Source: Paraburkholderia sp. (GTDB lineage: Bacteria > Pseudomonadota > Gammaproteobacteria > Burkholderiales > Burkholderiaceae). Taken from it: 64,000 nt of DNA. Below the pieces are notes generated by a model. It saw nothing but the letters and a program-made list of their open reading frames with translations. It was not told the origin of the DNA and did no database searches. Made by a program: the position numbers and the translations under genes. Location: contig NZ_JAMXLH010000016.1 of NCBI RefSeq assembly GCF_024281035.1, forward strand, positions 1 to 64,000. The letters run 5' to 3'. Each line of letters starts with the position of its first letter. Position 1 is the first letter of the stretch. This document shows, piece after piece, positions 11,382 through 20,900 of this stretch.

Positions 11382-11708
11382 GGGCCTCTAGCTCATGCTT
11401 GGTTAGAGCAGCGGACTTGGCAAGTGTCATCCTGCAACTCGCAAGAGGATGGACGGCACTGATTGGGTTGCCTTGGGGTAAGTTCGCTCTGCCCCCTGGT
11501 AGAACTGCTCAAATTCGGGGAAACCTCTGCTGCCTCGGTAGCGTGGCAATCCCGAGCGAAGCTCTCTTTGAGAGAACGTGTAGAGACTGTACGGGCAGGT
11601 CGTAAAGACAAGAGACAGTCCAGACCACAAACCCGAAAGGGGTGGCGAAAGCCATAGCTGGTACGCATAATCCGTTGGTGCCGGGTTCGACTCCCGGGGG
11701 GCCCACCA
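11382..11708 (+). tRNA. tRNA with CAU anticodon (Ile2 or Met), interrupted by a group I intron
   Basis: The exons 11382-11417 and 11666-11708 fold as a complete tRNA. Acceptor GGGCCTC pairs with GGGGCCC, the D arm is GCTC/GAGC, the anticodon stem is GCGGA/TCCGT, the T arm is CCGGG/CCCGG with loop TTCGACT, and CCA is encoded. The loop after joining is CTCATAA, giving anticodon CAU (11666-11668). The intron enters between U33 and C34. CAU can be elongator Met or, after lysidine modification of C34, Ile for AUA; sequence alone does not settle which, although a tRNA-Ile(CAU) intron is known from Azoarcus. The tRNA follows rpoD, a conserved place in this group. Confidence 0.93.
11418..11665 (+). 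ncRNA. Group I self-splicing intron inside the tRNA anticodon loop
   Basis: The 248-nt insert has group I core signatures. There is a P4-like AAATTCGGGGAAACC (about 11512-11526), a P7 pair made by AGACTGT (about 11585) and ACAGTCC (about 11617), and the joining stretch GTGTAGAGACTGTACGGG; all closely resemble the small Azoarcus tRNA-Ile intron. The intron ends in G (11665), the expected omega-G. The exon end GACU can pair with a GUC-containing guide a few bases into the intron, with U33 opposite G as group I splicing needs, if one U is bulged. No open reading frame for a homing endonuclease is present. Exact helix borders need modelling. Confidence 0.9.
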
Positions 11709-11732
11709 GAATTCTGTCCGAGGAAATCCTCT

Positions 11733-11737
11733 GAAGT
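11733..11737. repeat. Target-site duplication GAAGT, left copy
   Basis: The five bases GAAGT immediately precede the TGTGCCG end of element 1. The same five bases occur between the elements (50002-50006) and after element 2 (58421-58425), as expected from 5-bp staggered insertion. Confidence 0.9.
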
Positions 11738-11975
11738 TGTGCCGTTAAGCATAACGTGTCGTAAACGACAGGTTATGCTTGATTGCACGATGCGCCATCT
11801 TATGGTTGATTGCCCGTTTGGCGGGCTTTTCGGCCAATCAGTGTAATTAACTTCCTCAATCTTGCTGCTAAATAGGCTGCTTCTCCGGACAGGTTATGCT
11901 TGATTTTGAGTCGTTGCGACAGGTTATGCTTTACGGCTTCTAATGAGGTCGTTGGGACGGCGTGGCTGCGGACGG
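11738..11975 (+). repeat. Left end of element 1 with four transposase-type sites
   Basis: The motif GACAGGTTATGCTT, or its complement, occurs at 11738-11761 (terminal, inverted), 11766-11782, 11887-11904 and 11916-11933. The first two are head to head around GTAAAC, giving a near-perfect palindrome. Between sites 2 and 3 lies TGATTG GCCCG...CGGGC...CAATCA, a nested hairpin with a TTTT run that could stop transcription coming out of the tRNA gene. The whole segment is repeated in the same orientation at 50007 with roughly 22 differences in about 238 positions by eye. Short open frames across it are artefacts of the repeats. Confidence 0.88.
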
Positions 11976-12067
11976 CCGCGTCGGGCCGCAGTCGGTCATG
12001 AAGCCATTCACTGTTCGTTTGCAAGTGACTGTTGACCAGCCGGGAGCGGCCAGTTGCGGTTCTCTTG

Positions 12068-12310
12068 TCAGCCTTGGCGCGGCGATTCCACGTCCACATA
12101 CACCCATGTCGAGACACCCGAAGCGAACCCGAGGCTGTCACGCCGGTATGCGTCGACTTTGCAATCGTCCGCATGCTCAAACTCTTTTGGCGTGATCGCG
12201 AACACCATTCCGGTTACCTGGCCGCCGGGATTGCCGGTATAGGTGACAACGGGGTGATGTGTTTGCCCGCTCGTCACGATGACTTTGAGGTCGTTAATAT
12301 TCAGTATCAC
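12068..12310 (-). CDS. Gamma-glutamylcyclotransferase-like (AIG2) fragment
   Basis: An 80-residue frame contains GGQVTGMVFAITPKEFEHADDCKVDAYRR and ends with STWVYVD. This matches the C-terminal half of AIG2/GGCT-like proteins, which carry a TVFEV-like strand, an ADxYE..YRR helix and a final AWVYV strand. Members of the superfamily release 5-oxoproline from gamma-glutamyl compounds. The usual N-terminal YGTL motif is absent and no longer frame is found upstream, so this is probably a truncated remnant. It lies just inside the left transposon end, in a stretch with other gene debris. The assignment is by motif only. Confidence 0.45.
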   Translation of the reverse strand: MILNINDLKVIVTSGQTHHPVVTYTGNPGGQVTGMVFAITPKEFEHADDCKVDAYRRDSLGFASGVSTWVYVDVESPRQG

Positions 12311-12389
12311 TGAGCGAATAGCTAGGCATGGTCTCGGCGTGGACGTCGAGCTTTGACTCTCCGCCGGTTTTAGCGCGAATCGCAGTTAG

Positions 12390-12612
12390 AGCACGGGGTC
12401 AAAAATTCCTTTGCTTCGTGCGCCTGCACGAACTGCACCGACACCAATTAGCCGGGCGAGCTGTGGGGCTCCTCGGTGTTGTACTCGATACGCGATTCGG
12501 CAAACAAACGCCTGGCATGGTGTACAGAAACGAATCAGTGCTCGTTCAAGCATTCGTCGCAGAATCGACCGTTGAAGTGCCCCAGCTCCTTCCGATGCTG
12601 TGCGTCCGAAAC
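12390..12612 (-). pseudogene. Decayed IS3-family transposase C-terminus
   Basis: Reading the minus strand from about 12590 gives FNGRFCDECLNEH, a stop, FVSVHHARRLFAESRIEYNTE and EPHSSPG, a stop, LVSVQFVQAHEA. This is the C-terminal end of an IS3-family OrfB integrase (normally NERPHSSLGYLTP), with two in-frame stops and the upstream catalytic part missing. It marks an old insertion sequence near the left end of element 1. The bases 12620-12950 that follow hold no gene I can recognise and probably include the promoter of the secretion locus. Confidence 0.7.
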
Positions 12613-12758
12613 TCATGCTGGCCAGACTTCACCTTCCACTTGAAGTACGTGGCATGCGTCGATCGCTATCTCTGGAATTTCGATCTGTGCACGCCATTTT
12701 CTTTCGATATCCTTTCGTTATCCCGCTGTGCGTTGCCACGTGATTGCCCGTGACTGGC

Positions 12759-12784
12759 CGCGCCAGTCGGGACTGACTGGCGCG
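12759..12784. terminator. Perfect 10-bp inverted repeat upstream of the TPS locus
   Basis: CGCGCCAGTC, a six-base loop and GACTGGCGCG form a perfect hairpin. The following bases are CAAACGTTTT, so it may be a weak terminator, or an operator upstream of the gene at 12953. Function is undecided. Confidence 0.45.
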
Positions 12785-12952
12785 CAAACGTTTTCGGCTA
12801 TGCGGGATAAATTAACTGGGGCCAATACCTAAAGATTTCTCCCGATGGGCCGACATGCTTCTGGTGAACGGCGCGCGGGGACATCAACGCGCCGCAGAAG
12901 AACAGCTGCAATGCGAACGGTCGGCGACCGGATCGCCGATCCATAACAACAA

Positions 12953-15043
12953 ATGAAAACCCGCGTTTTTCCGTACCGCGCCGGCGAGCGATCTCGGCGC
13001 GTTGAGATTCTGTTTGTCTGCATCGTTGCACTGGTACCCCTCTGCGTACGGGCGGCAGGCGTCGTGCCGGACGGTGGCACGGCGACCACGGTCACGACCG
13101 CATCGAACGGCCAGCAGAGCGTCAACATCGCACCGGCGTTCGGCGGCGTATCACACAACACCTACAGCTCCTTTAACGTCGGGGCGGCTGGCGTCGCGCT
13201 GAACAACAACGGCATCAACGCAAGAACGATCGTCAACCAGGTCACCAGCACGAACCCCAGTCTCATCGAAGGGGCCCTGTCGGTCAGCGGTCCACGCGCC
13301 AACGTCGTGCTGGCCAATCCGAACGGCATCACCGTCAACGGCGGTTCATTCATCAACACCGGCCGGGTTGCACTGACGACCGGCACAGTGAGTTTCACCG
13401 ACCTGCAGATTGCGCCCGGCGACGTCCAGCGCAACGTCAACCTCAACACGACGGGCGGCACGATCATCGTCGGCCCGCAGGGGTTATCGAGCGCGCTGGT
13501 GGACCTCGATCTCATCGCCAAAAACATCCAGATCAACGGGCCGCTCGAGAATACCTTTACGTCCGCCACGGCCATCACGCGGGCCGTTGCCGGCACGAGC
13601 GCGGTAACGCTCAATACGGGCCTCTCGCCCACGGACAATGCGAATGACTGGCTCTCCGTTCAGGCCGGGCAGCCGGCGTCGACGGCCACGTCCTTCGCGC
13701 TCGACATCACTGCGGCCGGCAGCATCACCAGCGGCCGGGTCGAGCTGATCGTCACCGACAAGGGGCCCGGGGTGCGTAGCGCCGGGCCGATGAATGCTTC
13801 ACTCGGGGACTTCACGCTTGCGTCGAACGGCAGTGTCGTCTTCTCCGATGCGAGCGTGAGCGCTGCGGGCCGCGTGAATTTCCAGGTGCAGGATGCGATC
13901 ACCCTCACCGGAAGCAGCATCATCGGGAACGGGGGCGTCACCCTGAGCGCTGCGGGCATCACGCTCAATCCCGACAGCAACGCAACCGGATCGACAATCG
14001 CATCGTCGGCAGCTGGCGTGGTGCTTGTGAGTAGCGCCGGTATCACCAATATCGGGTCCCTCATCCAGGGACAGGCGCGAACAGCCGGCGATCCAGCCTC
14101 CCTGGGGGCGGTTACGCTGTACGCCGCGGGCACGATCCTGAACCAGACGCTGCCTGGCACGGGACTCGGGGTGCTCTTCGGCGTAGCCGACGACGTCGTG
14201 CTGGGCGCAGGTGGCAATGTGGTCAACGAGAACGCGCGCATTCTCTCCAATACCAACGTGAGCATCGCGGCTGCGGGTGACGTCGACAACATCATCGACC
14301 GGACCGGCGTGGTCAACAATGGTATCGCGTCGAGCTACGCCGACAGCCATCTCACGCTGCTGCTGTTCTCGCGGCGCGAGAGCGGGTTCTCCGTGAACTA
14401 TGGAGAACTGACCAACCCGGCCGCGCTGTCGTACATCACCGCAGAGGCGGGCAACGTGTCGATCAGCGCGAACAACGTGTCGAACGTGGGCGGTTCGATC
14501 CTTTCCAACGACGGCGCGATCGATATTGCCGCGCGAGGCGCACTCCTGACGCAGGGTGTACCCACTGGCCAGGCCGAGTTCCATGAGTCGTGTTTTATCT
14601 TCTGTCGTGCCAGTGCGTCGAGCAACGTACAGATCTACGGCGGGGCGATTGAGGCCGGCACCGACATCGCGCTGTCGGCAGGTACGCAGATCACCAATCG
14701 CGGTGGCATGGTGCTCGCAGAGGGCAACCTGAGTCTGAGCGCGCCCAGGGTGCTCGCGCAGGGTGTGCCCGGCTACAGCGCGGTGAATGAGGATCACAAC
14801 TTCAAGGCGTGGTTCGGCAACGCGTGGGCGGCGATCTACGCCGCGGACATGGGCGGGGCATTCGAGGGTGGGTCCGGCGAAGTCCAGATCGCAGGCGAGG
14901 GCGATATCGACGGGGGCACGTTCAGCGCGCCCGGTGGCGTTCATGCGACCAACGGCATCGTCACCATCCGCTCGCCCAACCTGGGACGGGTCACCAGCGG
15001 TTTCCACAACAGCATCGGGCTCATCTCATGGATGGGTCTGTGA
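12953..15043 (+). CDS. Short TpsA exoprotein with filamentous-haemagglutinin secretion domain
   Basis: A 696-residue secreted protein of the two-partner-secretion class. A hydrophobic signal segment (ILFVCIVALVPLCVRA, residues about 19-34) precedes the TPS domain, recognised by NIAPAFGGVSHNTYSSFNV, IVNQVTSTNPSLIEGALSV and VVLANPNGITVNGGSF. The rest is repetitive beta-helix sequence. It is far shorter than FhaB or CdiA proteins and shows no pretoxin or toxin tip; it ends SIGLISWMGL. It may be an adhesin or a truncated relative of the giant exoprotein encoded downstream. It is first of a TpsA-TpsB-parvulin-TpsA set and overlaps the transporter gene. No clear Shine-Dalgarno sequence is seen before the ATG. 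Confidence 0.85.
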   Translation: MKTRVFPYRAGERSRRVEILFVCIVALVPLCVRAAGVVPDGGTATTVTTASNGQQSVNIAPAFGGVSHNTYSSFNVGAAGVALNNNGINARTIVNQVTSTNPSLIEGALSVSGPRANVVLANPNGITVNGGSFINTGRVALTTGTVSFTDLQIAPGDVQRNVNLNTTGGTIIVGPQGLSSALVDLDLIAKNIQINGPLENTFTSATAITRAVAGTSAVTLNTGLSPTDNANDWLSVQAGQPASTATSFALDITAAGSITSGRVELIVTDKGPGVRSAGPMNASLGDFTLASNGSVVFSDASVSAAGRVNFQVQDAITLTGSSIIGNGGVTLSAAGITLNPDSNATGSTIASSAAGVVLVSSAGITNIGSLIQGQARTAGDPASLGAVTLYAAGTILNQTLPGTGLGVLFGVADDVVLGAGGNVVNENARILSNTNVSIAAAGDVDNIIDRTGVVNNGIASSYADSHLTLLLFSRRESGFSVNYGELTNPAALSYITAEAGNVSISANNVSNVGGSILSNDGAIDIAARGALLTQGVPTGQAEFHESCFIFCRASASSNVQIYGGAIEAGTDIALSAGTQITNRGGMVLAEGNLSLSAPRVLAQGVPGYSAVNEDHNFKAWFGNAWAAIYAADMGGAFEGGSGEVQIAGEGDIDGGTFSAPGGVHATNGIVTIRSPNLGRVTSGFHNSIGLISWMGL

Positions 15044-16845
15044 GACGGCCCGTGACGCTCATGCGGGAAGTGACACGCCTGGCCGCACTGATGGCGGGCG
15101 CTGCCGTATTGCCCGTATACGCCCAGTCTGTGGCAGGACTTCCCGTGGCGGTGCCCGACCTTCCCCGGCCGACGCAGGACCCCGGCCAGCGCCTGCTGCA
15201 GAACCAGCGCGACCAGCAACGCAGCAACGAAATCGGGCAGGCGCCGGCGCAGATTGGCGGTGCGCCGTCTGCCGTGGCGCCGAACCTGCCTGAAGGGGCG
15301 GACGTCGAATCGCTTCCCGACGTGGCGCCGATGTTCCGCATCACGCGCATCGAGTTTACGGGCGACACGGTACTGAGCCGCCGTCAGCTGGATGCGCTCG
15401 CCCAGCCGTTCCTTGGCAGGGAACTGGGCCGCAACCGTATCAACCTGCTGCTCAGGCGTGTGACTGAAGCATTCATCGCGCACGGCTATATCACGACGCG
15501 CGCCTATCTCGGCGCCCAGAACCTGTCTTCAGGCACGCTCACGATCCGGGTGGTAGCCGGGCACGTCGCGGCGTTCACGCTCAATGGCAAGCCGCTGCGG
15601 CCGGGCGACCCGAAGGCCGGACCGTTCGGGACACACGGCGGCGGCCTGCTCACGGATGCCGGCACCGCGTGGGCATTTGGCGAGCGTCAGGGCGACGTGC
15701 TGCGCCTGCCGGACCTCGAGCAGGGCGTGGACCAGATCAACCGGCTACGCCGCAATCAGGCCGAAATCCAGATCATGCCAGGCGAAGCGGCCGGAGATTC
15801 GATCGTCGCCATCACGAATCACTACGGCGACCGGCTCTCCTACAACCTCGGCATCGACAACTACGGCAGCCCGCAGACGGGCACGGTGCGCTATCGCGCG
15901 GGGGTGGAAGCGGACAACGTGATCGGCCTGCAGGAGTCGCTGCTACTGAACTACGTGGGCAGCCAGAACAGCAATGCGCTCGTGTTTTCGGCGGCGGTCC
16001 CGTTCGGTTACCAGACGTTCAGTTACACGACGTCGGTCTCGGAGTACCAGCAGACGATCGACGACACCGCGCTGCTCGACGGACGCACCTTCAGCCAGAT
16101 CCTCGGCTGGAACAGCGTCCTGACCCGCTCGGCTTCAGGACGGCTGAGCGTCGATGTGACGCTCACAAAAATGCGCACCGAGCGCAGCATCAACGGCATC
16201 TTCCTGTCGCCGGAGGACCTGACCGTGCTGCGCGCAGGCGTGAACGGCCTGCGCCGCTTCACGGCGGACGGCCAGCCGGCTGCCGCGACCTGGGACGTCG
16301 GCATCTCCGAGGGCGTGCCTTGGCTTTCGGCAAGCCGCAACGCACCGGACATCGACAGCACCGAGGCACACAGCCAGTTCACGATGGCCGATGCGACCGG
16401 CACGCTCCAGTGCCAGATCGGTCAGCTGGGCCCCACCACGTGGCGCTATCAGGGGACCCTGCGTGCTCAGTACAGCCCGGTCGCCCTCTTCAACAACGAC
16501 CAGATCTTCCTCGGCGGGATGGACACCGTGCGCGGCTTCACCGAAGGCGGGGTGAGCGGCGACAGCGGCCTGTACCTGCGCAACGAGGCCGTCTGGGCAA
16601 ACGTGCCGGTCTGGCACGACGCACGGCTTGAGCCCTACGTGTTTCTCGACGGCGGCAAGGCGCATCTCGTGGCCCAGTCCGGCTGGCCCACGCTCATCGG
16701 CACGGGCGCAGGCGTTCGTGCCGCGTGGAAATTCAGGACGCAGACCATCTCGAGCGAAGTCCTGCTCGGTCGTGCGCTTGTACAACCGGCGGCACTGGGC
16801 AGGAAGGCCACAGTGCTGCTCGCAACACTTAACTGGTCTGAATAG
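15028..16845 (+). CDS. TpsB outer-membrane transporter (FhaC/ShlB family)
   Basis: TpsB proteins are Omp85-type 16-strand barrels with two periplasmic POTRA domains that export TpsA partners across the outer membrane. Here a signal peptide (AALMAGAAVLPVYAQS) is followed by a linker, POTRA-like sequence (FRITRIEFTGDTVLSRRQLDALAQPFLG), the barrel, and the conserved loop-6 motif GMDTVRGF (about residue 510). The frame ends LLATLNWSE, an acceptable C-terminal strand. The start is uncertain: ATG at 15028 (605 residues) overlaps the previous gene by 16 bases, GTG at 15040 would give a GTGA overlap, and ATG at 15061 gives a cleaner signal peptide. Both TpsA proteins in this locus are plausible substrates. 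Confidence 0.9.
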   Translation: MDGSVRRPVTLMREVTRLAALMAGAAVLPVYAQSVAGLPVAVPDLPRPTQDPGQRLLQNQRDQQRSNEIGQAPAQIGGAPSAVAPNLPEGADVESLPDVAPMFRITRIEFTGDTVLSRRQLDALAQPFLGRELGRNRINLLLRRVTEAFIAHGYITTRAYLGAQNLSSGTLTIRVVAGHVAAFTLNGKPLRPGDPKAGPFGTHGGGLLTDAGTAWAFGERQGDVLRLPDLEQGVDQINRLRRNQAEIQIMPGEAAGDSIVAITNHYGDRLSYNLGIDNYGSPQTGTVRYRAGVEADNVIGLQESLLLNYVGSQNSNALVFSAAVPFGYQTFSYTTSVSEYQQTIDDTALLDGRTFSQILGWNSVLTRSASGRLSVDVTLTKMRTERSINGIFLSPEDLTVLRAGVNGLRRFTADGQPAAATWDVGISEGVPWLSASRNAPDIDSTEAHSQFTMADATGTLQCQIGQLGPTTWRYQGTLRAQYSPVALFNNDQIFLGGMDTVRGFTEGGVSGDSGLYLRNEAVWANVPVWHDARLEPYVFLDGGKAHLVAQSGWPTLIGTGAGVRAAWKFRTQTISSEVLLGRALVQPAALGRKATVLLATLNWSE

Positions 16846-16854
16846 GGAGGTGCA

Positions 16855-17826
16855 ATGAAGATGCAGTCGAAACCCGCACATATCGGGCTTTACCCATCCG
16901 CTGCCGGTCGCAGGGCCGCTCGCGTCAGAATGCGCGCTGCCGTGGCGCTGGTGGCACTGTGCTCGATGCTCGGCGTTGCTCACGCGTCCGACGCGGCTGT
17001 GAAAAAGAAAAGCCAGCAGGTCAAGGCTGCAGTGGCCAGTACCGCGTCTGGCACACAGGCCAATGCGGGACCGTTGCCTGCCGGCACGATCGCGCGGGTC
17101 AATGGCGTAGCCATCACCCAGGAGCAGCTGGATCAGGTGGTGCTGGCCACGAAGGCGCCCGACACGCCCGCGTTGCGCGCCACGCTCAAGAACGAGCTGA
17201 TCGCGCGCGAGCTGTTTCGTCAGGCGGCCGAGCAGGGGCACTACGCGTCCCATCCGGATGTGGTGGCTGCGCTCGATCAGTGGCGTACCAACGTGATCGT
17301 GCAGGCGTACCTGCGTGACCAGATCAAACCCGCGCCTGTAACCGATGCGGACGTGAAGGCGGAGTACGACCGTGTCATCGCGACCCTCGGCGAGAACGAA
17401 TACCAGCCCAGCGTCATCGCGGTCAAGGATGCGGACACGGCGCAAAAGATTCTCGACCAGCTGAAGAAGGGCGGAGACTTCGCCGCACTCGCGAAGCAGT
17501 ACAGCACCGGACCCGATGCCGCACAGGGCGGCAAGCTCGGCTGGATCTCGTTCAAGACGCCGATCGAGCCGGGCCACACGCAGAACTGGCCGCAGCCGCT
17601 GGCTGAAGCACTCGTGAAACTGCCGCAGGGCGGGGTATCTGCGCAGCCCGTGCAGATCAACGACGCGTTCTGGATTCTGCGCGTCGACCAGAAGCGCCCG
17701 ACCCAGATTCCGCCGTTCGAGCAGACGAAGGCAGCGCTGCGCCAGCAGCTCGAAAAGGTGGCTGCCACCCGGGCGACGACCGAACTCGTGGCGAACCTCG
17801 TGCGCAACGCACACATCCAGCAGTAA
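16855..17826 (+). CDS. Periplasmic parvulin-type peptidyl-prolyl isomerase
   Basis: A 323-residue SurA/PpiC-like chaperone. A basic N-terminus and hydrophobic segment (AAVALVALCSMLGVAHA) form an export signal. An N-terminal chaperone helix domain (GVAITQEQLDQVVLATKAPDTPALRATLKNEL in the genome) precedes the parvulin domain, recognised by ASVIAVKDADTAQKILDQLKKGGDF-like sequence, AKQYSTGPDAAQGGKLGW and GVSAQPVQINDAFWILRVDQKRP. SD GGAGGT lies just ahead of the ATG at 16855, nine bases after tpsB. In Bordetella the parvulin Par27 assists periplasmic passage of filamentous haemagglutinin; position between tpsB and the giant tpsA suggests the same job here. Confidence 0.88.
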   Translation: MKMQSKPAHIGLYPSAAGRRAARVRMRAAVALVALCSMLGVAHASDAAVKKKSQQVKAAVASTASGTQANAGPLPAGTIARVNGVAITQEQLDQVVLATKAPDTPALRATLKNELIARELFRQAAEQGHYASHPDVVAALDQWRTNVIVQAYLRDQIKPAPVTDADVKAEYDRVIATLGENEYQPSVIAVKDADTAQKILDQLKKGGDFAALAKQYSTGPDAAQGGKLGWISFKTPIEPGHTQNWPQPLAEALVKLPQGGVSAQPVQINDAFWILRVDQKRPTQIPPFEQTKAALRQQLEKVAATRATTELVANLVRNAHIQQ

Positions 17827-17950
17827 CGCTTCATGCAGTAGCGACTCACGCAGTACGCGTACGCGAGGGGCAATGACCCCTTGCGACGCCATTCCGGCAG
17901 GCCACCGGAACGCGATCGCGCAGTGAACACCAAGAAAGATCGGATGCGAT

Positions 17951-20900
17951 ATGAACACGTCAAAACGGGAACTGGCACGACGACTGGAACGTGCACACGC
18001 GCTGCGGGATGAATTCCGCAGCCGGCAGCGCACGCCGGTGTGGCTGACGCTTCACCGACCATTGCGTTCATATCGCGTCTGGCAGCGCGCGCTCGCAGCA
18101 CTGGTCGCAGTGACGCTCTTTACCGGCCCGCTGACCGTGACGTTCGAGCAGGGCGAATCGGCTGCGGGGGTGCTGGCTGCCGGAAGCCGCCGCCTTGACG
18201 ACGAGGCGTGGCAGGTCATGCGCGACCTGGCTTCGGTCAGGGTGAGCTTTGCGATGGAGCTTGCGCACGCCACCCCGATCGTGGACCCCACCGCACCGAT
18301 CTCGTTCCAGCCGAAAGTCACGCAGTCCACCGGCGCCGGAGGCGGCGTGCCCGTGGTGAACATCACGGCGCCGAATGCGGCGGGCATCTCGCTGAACCAG
18401 TACCAGAGCTTCAACATCGATCCAGTCGGGCTGATCCTGAACAACAGCCTGATGGCGGGCACGTCGCTCACGGGTGGCAACGTGCAGGCCAATCCGAATC
18501 TGGCGGGCCGCGCGGCGGGCGTGATCGTCAACCAGGTCACGTCGACCGGCACCGCGAATGCGAGCCTGCTCAACGGTCCGCTCGAGGTGTTTGGTGCGCC
18601 CGCAACGGTCATCATCGCGAACCCGAACGGGATTACGACGCAGGGTACGAGCTTCACCAACACGATCGGTGTCACGCTCACGACCGGCACGCCGCAGTTT
18701 CTCGATGGAGTCGGCGGCGCACCGACGGGATTCGCGGGTGCGCAGGCGATCGGCTTTAACGTCACGGGCGGACACATCCAGATTGAAGGCGACCCGGGCG
18801 TGAACGGCCCCGGTGCGGGTATCGAAGGCACCGTCGGCAGCATCGACCTCATCGGTGAAACGATTGGCGTGAACGCGCCGCTCTATGCCGGTACGCGCAT
18901 CAACGCGATCGCGGGTGACCAGTTCGCGATGCCGTCCCGGCTGGATGCGACTGGCACCACGTATGCGACATCGTCGAACGGTACCGCCAACACGGCGGCG
19001 GCGATCAACGCAGCGAACGGCAGCGCGAACAACGGTCTCGCGATCGACGCGACGGCTTTCGGTGCGATGACTGCCGGCCAGATCCAGGTGGTCGCGACCG
19101 CCGCGGGCATGGGCGTGCGCTCGGACGCGCAGCTTGCCGCGAATGTGGGCGACCTCACGCTCTCGGCCAACGGCGACGTGACGGTCGCCGGCAGCGCGGC
19201 CCAGCAGCAGGCGAGCGTGAGCTCGGGCGGCAACGTGTCATTCACGGGCATGCACATCGGGGTGGGCGGCTATTCGATCAGCGCAAACGGCGATGTCACG
19301 TCCACGGGGAGTATCCAGTCCGGCGCGAACCTGTCGATCAACGCGGGCGGCAACATCAATGTCGCCGATACCCAGTCCGCAGGCGACACGACCATGGTCG
19401 CCTCGTCGAACGTATCCACCGGGAGCGTCCAGAGCGGTGGTGCGCTCTCGCTTACCGCACAGGGCAATGACGGCACGGGTGACGTGACGCTTGCCGGACC
19501 CACCGTGGTGACCGGCGCGACCACGCTTGCGGCCGTGCGCGACATCAACGTGAATGCCGCCCTCAGCAGTGGCACGCTGCAGGCGGGTGCAGGGCGTGAC
19601 GTCAATGTGAATGCGGCCATTCAGGGCGCGGGCGACATTGCCCTGAGCGCCGCGAACGGCAACCTCACGACAGGCGCGAGCGTGAATAGCGGCGGCAATC
19701 TCGCCCTGTCGTCCGGGCTGGCCACGACGATTGCCAACCAGGCAACGGCCCAGGGTACGGTGACGGTGAACGCGGGCCAGGGCATTGCGGTGAGTGGGTC
19801 GCTCGCGAGCGGCACGAGCCTCGCTGCCACGACACAGGGGGTACTCAGTGTCACGGGCTCGATGCTGGTCGGCACGGATGTCTCGGTCAACGCCGCCGGC
19901 ATTGACGTGCCGGGCGTGCTGATCGCGCAGAACAACGGGACGCTGAACGCGGGCGTCGACATCACCAGCAGCGGCTCGATGGCGTTCGGGCAGAACGGCA
20001 CGCTCACCGCAGGGCACGACGTATCGCTCACCGGACAACTGCTTGCCAACGGTCTGCAGGTGAGTGCCGCCAACAGCGTCACGCTTGCGGATGTACAGGC
20101 GGGCGGTGCGTTTGCGGTCATGGCCAGCGGCAGCGCCGGCAACGGCAACGTCACGTTCAATGGCAACGCTGCCGTGGTCGGCGCGACGGGCGTGCAGGCC
20201 GCGGGCGACGTGATCGTGAACGGCACGCTTGCCGGGGGCGCGCAGGTCGCGCTTGCGGCACAGGGCAATGTGACGGTGGCCGCGACGGCCACCGTGCAGT
20301 CGGTCGGGGATCTGTCGCTCGCAGCGGCGAACGGCAGTGTCACCTCGACTGGCACCCTTGCCAGCGCAGGGAAGCTCAGTGCAAACGCGGCGCAGGACGT
20401 CGCGCTGACGGGCTCGACCAGTGCGGCGGGCGATATGACGCTCACCACGGGCAACGATCTCACCCTGGGTGGCACGGTAGCGGGGCAGGGCAATGCCACG
20501 CTTACGGCCGGTCATGACGTGAACCTCGGCGGTACCAGCGGCTTTACGATTGATGCGAACGTGACCTCCGGCCACGACATCGTGATGACGGGGGCGCTGC
20601 AGGCGAACAACGTGACGTTGAACGCGGGCAACTCGGCGACCCTTCAGGACGTGCAGGCCAATGCGGCCCTTGCGGTCATCGCGAACGGCGCGGCCGGTGG
20701 CGGCGACATCACGGTCAACGGGACGGTTGCCTCGCTCACGACTGGCGCCCTGAACGCGGCGCACTCGGTGAGCGTGAACGGCACGCTCCAGACGGCTTCC
20801 ACGCTCGACGTGACGGCCGAAGCAGACACCACGGTTGCCGGCACGGTCCAGTCCAATGGCGACATGACGCTCACGAACCAGGCCGGTTCGCTCACGAGCA

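Noticed and set aside
11418..11665. Short open frames inside the intron as a homing endonuclease
   Set aside because: They are under 70 codons, lack LAGLIDADG, GIY-YIG or HNH motifs, and overlap the catalytic core.
11800..12180. Similar minus-strand frames over both left ends (also 50069-50278) that encode matching peptides
   Set aside because: The resemblance comes from the repeated transposase-binding sites, not from protein conservation.
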